From Planctomycetota bacterium (GTDB lineage: Bacteria > Planctomycetota > UBA1135): a stretch of 5,989 nt of DNA. A program made the position numbers and the translations under genes. The stretch spans positions 1 to 5,989 of the forward strand of contig JALUUN010000621.1 of assembly GCA_027021325.1 (NCBI GenBank), read 5' to 3'. The first letter of the stretch is position 1. Each line of letters begins with the position of its first letter. Below the pieces are notes generated by a model, which was not told the origin of the DNA, did no database searches, and was given only the letters and a program-made list of their open reading frames with translations. Below are positions 4,110 to 5,989 of this stretch, piece by piece.

Positions 4110-5860
4110 TAGCCGCCGGCGTAGCCGAGCTCCGCGAGGGCGGCCGCCAGATCGGGGTCGGGCGTCTGCGCCGGCCGGCCGCCGGCCCCCTCCTGCGGAT
4201 CGAAGGGGAGGAATGCGTCCCCGCCGGGCCGCCGGACGAGCCCGCCATGCTCGGCCCGGTAGAGGGGCTGGAGGCAGCGGGCCTCCGGAGCCGGATGGAA
4301 GAGGTCGCCCTCGAAACCCGGAGGCAGGGGCAGCCCGGCCAGGCGCAGGAGGGTGGGGCCGAGGTCCCGGACCCGCCAGGGCCCGTCACGGTACACCCCG
4401 GGCCGGACGCCGGGACCGCGCAGGAGAAGGCCGACCTCGGCCACCTCGGGCACGAAGGCGTGGCCGTGCTCGAAGCCCCCATGCTCCCAGTGTTCCTCGC
4501 CGTGGTCGGAGTGGAGGGCGAGAAGCAGATCGCTCCGGTCCCGGAGCTCGCGGATCCAGGGCTCCAGGGCGCGGTGCACCGAGCGGACCTCGGCCGCGTA
4601 ACGCCGGCGCAGGGCCTCGCGTTCCTCTTCAGGCAGGTCGAAGAAGCGCCGCCGCTCCTCGGGGCCGTGGTCCGCCGAGAGGAATCCGGCCCAGTCCCTC
4701 CCCTCCAGGGGGTCGGGTGGCAGGGCCGCATCTCCCGCTCCGGGGAGCTCCGGGTCGTAGGGGAGGTGGGGCGCCATGAGGTGGAGAACCAGGAAGCGCG
4801 GTGAGCCCTCGTGCTCTTCCCACCAGCTTCGGGCCTCGGCGACGGCCTCCGCGGGCCGGTCGCGCAGGCGGGCGTAGCGCCCGAAGCCCCGGTCGAGGCC
4901 GGTCCAGGGCTCGAGCAGGGGATTCTGGTGCAGCATGGCCGTGGCGTAGCCGGCCTCCTGGAAGGCCTCGGCCAGGGTCGGCAGAGGGTCGAGGATCCGG
5001 TAGTCCCGCGGATCCGGGGCGCCGTCGGGGCCGCCGGCGGGAAAGGGGCCGCGGCCGGCGCCGTGGTCGTCGCGGGCGGTGAAGAGGGAAGCGTAGGAGG
5101 GGAGGGTCCAGATGGAGGGGGACAGCGCCCGCGGCCACCAGGCGCCCCCGTCCCCGCTCCCGCCCAGGAAGAGCTCCCGCAGGGAGGCCCCCTCGAGGTC
5201 GAGATGGTCGGCGCGCAGGGTGTCCACCGTGACCAGGAGCACGTCGGGCGGCCGCGGGCCCGGTGCCGAGCGGCGGATCTCCAGCTCCGCCCAGTGGACC
5301 TCGGCGCCGGGCAGGTCCGCCAGGCCCGGTCCCTCGTTGCGAGCGACGAACTCCAGGACCGCTCCCGCGGGCGCCTCGAAGTCCGCGGCCAGGGCCTGCC
5401 AGTCCGCCGCGGCGGGCTGTTCCCGCGGATCCGGCAGGATCCGGGCGGCCAGGGAACGGGGCCGCTCCTCGCCGGGCCGCCGCAGAAAGACCTCGGCCCG
5501 GAGGGGATGGGGAGGGAAGGCCCCCGCCGGCCGGCGGACGGCGCCCCGCAAGCGCAGGAGGCCCGCGGCGGCGGGGACTTCGACCCGGAAGCGCGTGGGG
5601 GCGGGGGTTGCCACGGCGTCCCGGGTATCGCCGAGGATCCTCGGCGCCTCGTCGGGCCCGGCCGCCTCGCTGCGCCCGAACCAGGGGCTGAGACGCGAAG
5701 AGCGCAGCGGGCGCAGACTCCCGGTCTCGACCACCGGGGCCGGCCCTTCGCGGGCCGCCGACCAGAGCCGCCAGGGCCGGGCCCCGGAGCGTTCCTGACC
5801 GCTGCCGCTGCAGCCGAGGGGTGCTGCGGCGGCCAGGAGCAGGAGGACGCGGCCCTTCAT
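4106..5860 (-). CDS. Secreted sulfatase-fold hydrolase/transferase (alkaline phosphatase superfamily), probable lipoprotein
   Basis: A 584-residue protein. The N-terminus MKGRVLLLLAAAAPLGCSGS is a secretion signal ending in an imperfect lipobox (Pro-Leu-Gly-Cys17), so the mature protein is probably lipid-anchored outside the cytoplasmic membrane. Residues about 85-198 look like a beta-rich accessory domain. From about 205 the sulfatase fold begins: DVLLVTVDTLRADHL (Asp213 metal ligand), then SIWTLPSYASLFT with Thr252 where sulfatases carry the Cys/Ser that becomes formylglycine. The following Arg of C/S-x-P-x-R is Tyr256. His360/His365 (HLMAPHLPYDP), ALHSDHGEEHWEH (Asp452, His453) and HGHAF (His467) complete the metal and active-site set, and it ends in LAELGYAGGY, a common tail of this group. 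A Thr nucleophile is typical of phosphotransferases and phosphoesterases of the superfamily (for example LtaS, EptA), so a true sulfatase is doubtful. The start overlaps the dprA stop by ATGA, which fixes it. Confidence 0.88.
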   Translation of the reverse strand: MKGRVLLLLAAAAPLGCSGSGQERSGARPWRLWSAAREGPAPVVETGSLRPLRSSRLSPWFGRSEAAGPDEAPRILGDTRDAVATPAPTRFRVEVPAAAGLLRLRGAVRRPAGAFPPHPLRAEVFLRRPGEERPRSLAARILPDPREQPAAADWQALAADFEAPAGAVLEFVARNEGPGLADLPGAEVHWAELEIRRSAPGPRPPDVLLVTVDTLRADHLDLEGASLRELFLGGSGDGGAWWPRALSPSIWTLPSYASLFTARDDHGAGRGPFPAGGPDGAPDPRDYRILDPLPTLAEAFQEAGYATAMLHQNPLLEPWTGLDRGFGRYARLRDRPAEAVAEARSWWEEHEGSPRFLVLHLMAPHLPYDPELPGAGDAALPPDPLEGRDWAGFLSADHGPEERRRFFDLPEEEREALRRRYAAEVRSVHRALEPWIRELRDRSDLLLALHSDHGEEHWEHGGFEHGHAFVPEVAEVGLLLRGPGVRPGVYRDGPWRVRDLGPTLLRLAGLPLPPGFEGDLFHPAPEARCLQPLYRAEHGGLVRRPGGDAFLPFDPQEGAGGRPAQTPDPDLAAALAELGYAGGY

Positions 5861-5989
5861 CGGCCCGATCGATCATAGAGTCCCCCCGGCAGGCGCCGGA
5901 CGCGGCCGGCGATCTCCAGCTCCATGAGCTCGAGGAGGATGCCGCTCTCGTCGCGGCCGAGACGCCCGGCGAGGGTCGCCGCGTCCTGG
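5857..5989 (-). CDS. dprA: DNA-processing protein DprA, C-terminal end (runs off right edge)
   Basis: Only the last 43 residues are present: QDAATLAGRLGRDES..., then LLELMELEIAGRVRRLPGGL and a short YDRSGR tail. This matches the C-terminal winged-helix (DML1-like) domain of DprA/Smf, whose signature is 'L-x-x-LE-[LI]-x-G-x-[VI]-x-x-x-PG-G-x-[YF]'. DprA binds single-stranded DNA and loads RecA during natural transformation; the Rossmann-fold part lies beyond the window. The TGA stop (5859-5857) overlaps the ATG of the next gene by four bases, so the two are co-transcribed and probably translationally coupled. In many bacteria topA follows dprA; here an exported sulfatase-fold gene does. The frame and stop are certain; the identity rests on a short domain. 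Confidence 0.8.
   Translation of the reverse strand, partial: QDAATLAGRLGRDESGILLELMELEIAGRVRRLPGGLYDRSGR

Noticed and set aside
4811..5878. Plus-strand open frames opposite the sulfatase-fold gene
   Set aside because: No recognisable motif, composition typical of antisense shadows, and the minus strand carries clear catalytic motifs throughout.
1..5989. Mobile elements, CRISPR arrays, tRNA or other structured RNA genes
   Set aside because: No repeated spacers, transposase-like proteins, terminal inverted repeats or tRNA cloverleaf were seen on either strand.

Overview
The window is about 70% G+C. It is a compact bacterial chromosomal segment carrying housekeeping genes; I see no transposase, integrase, CRISPR array, tRNA or rRNA. 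Coding strands show very strong G/C at third codon positions. An E. coli-type iron-sulfur assembly set (iscR-iscS-iscU), a dprA end, an unusual sulfatase-fold lipoprotein and poorly characterised membrane genes suggest a high-GC Gram-negative-type lineage, for example Planctomycetota, Acidobacteriota or Myxococcota-like. The sequence alone does not settle the phylum.

Left block (1-1845), read on the minus strand: a strong sigma70-like promoter with an embedded inverted-repeat operator drives iscR, then iscS, then iscU, which runs off the left edge. This is the ISC Fe-S system: the Rrf2-type regulator, the cysteine desulfurase and the scaffold. A perfect 7-bp hairpin lies in the iscR-iscS spacer.

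Middle block (1906-2901): a YkgJ/CxxCxxCC-type cysteine-cluster protein is transcribed divergently from iscR. It converges on a small hotdog-fold acyl-CoA thioesterase (YbgC/FadM type) on the minus strand.

Right-middle block (2988-4099), plus strand: a polytopic membrane protein with an internally duplicated PGxGHxxxGR module overlaps by ATGA with a 67-residue two-helix membrane protein. The two are almost certainly translationally coupled.

Right block (4106-5989), minus strand: the C-terminal winged-helix end of DprA overlaps by ATGA with a 584-residue sulfatase-fold enzyme. That enzyme has a secretion signal, and its putative nucleophile is Thr rather than the Cys/Ser converted to formylglycine. 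The two right-hand transcription units converge with only 6 bases between their stop codons, and both stops lie inside one perfect 14-bp palindrome.

I found no clearly novel multi-gene system. The points most worth following are the iscR promoter/operator and its near-leaderless geometry, the cysteine-cluster protein facing iscR, and the two unexplained coupled gene pairs (membrane pair; dprA-sulfatase). There is no gene-free stretch longer than 300 bases; the longest gap is about 100 bases, between iscR and the cysteine-cluster gene.
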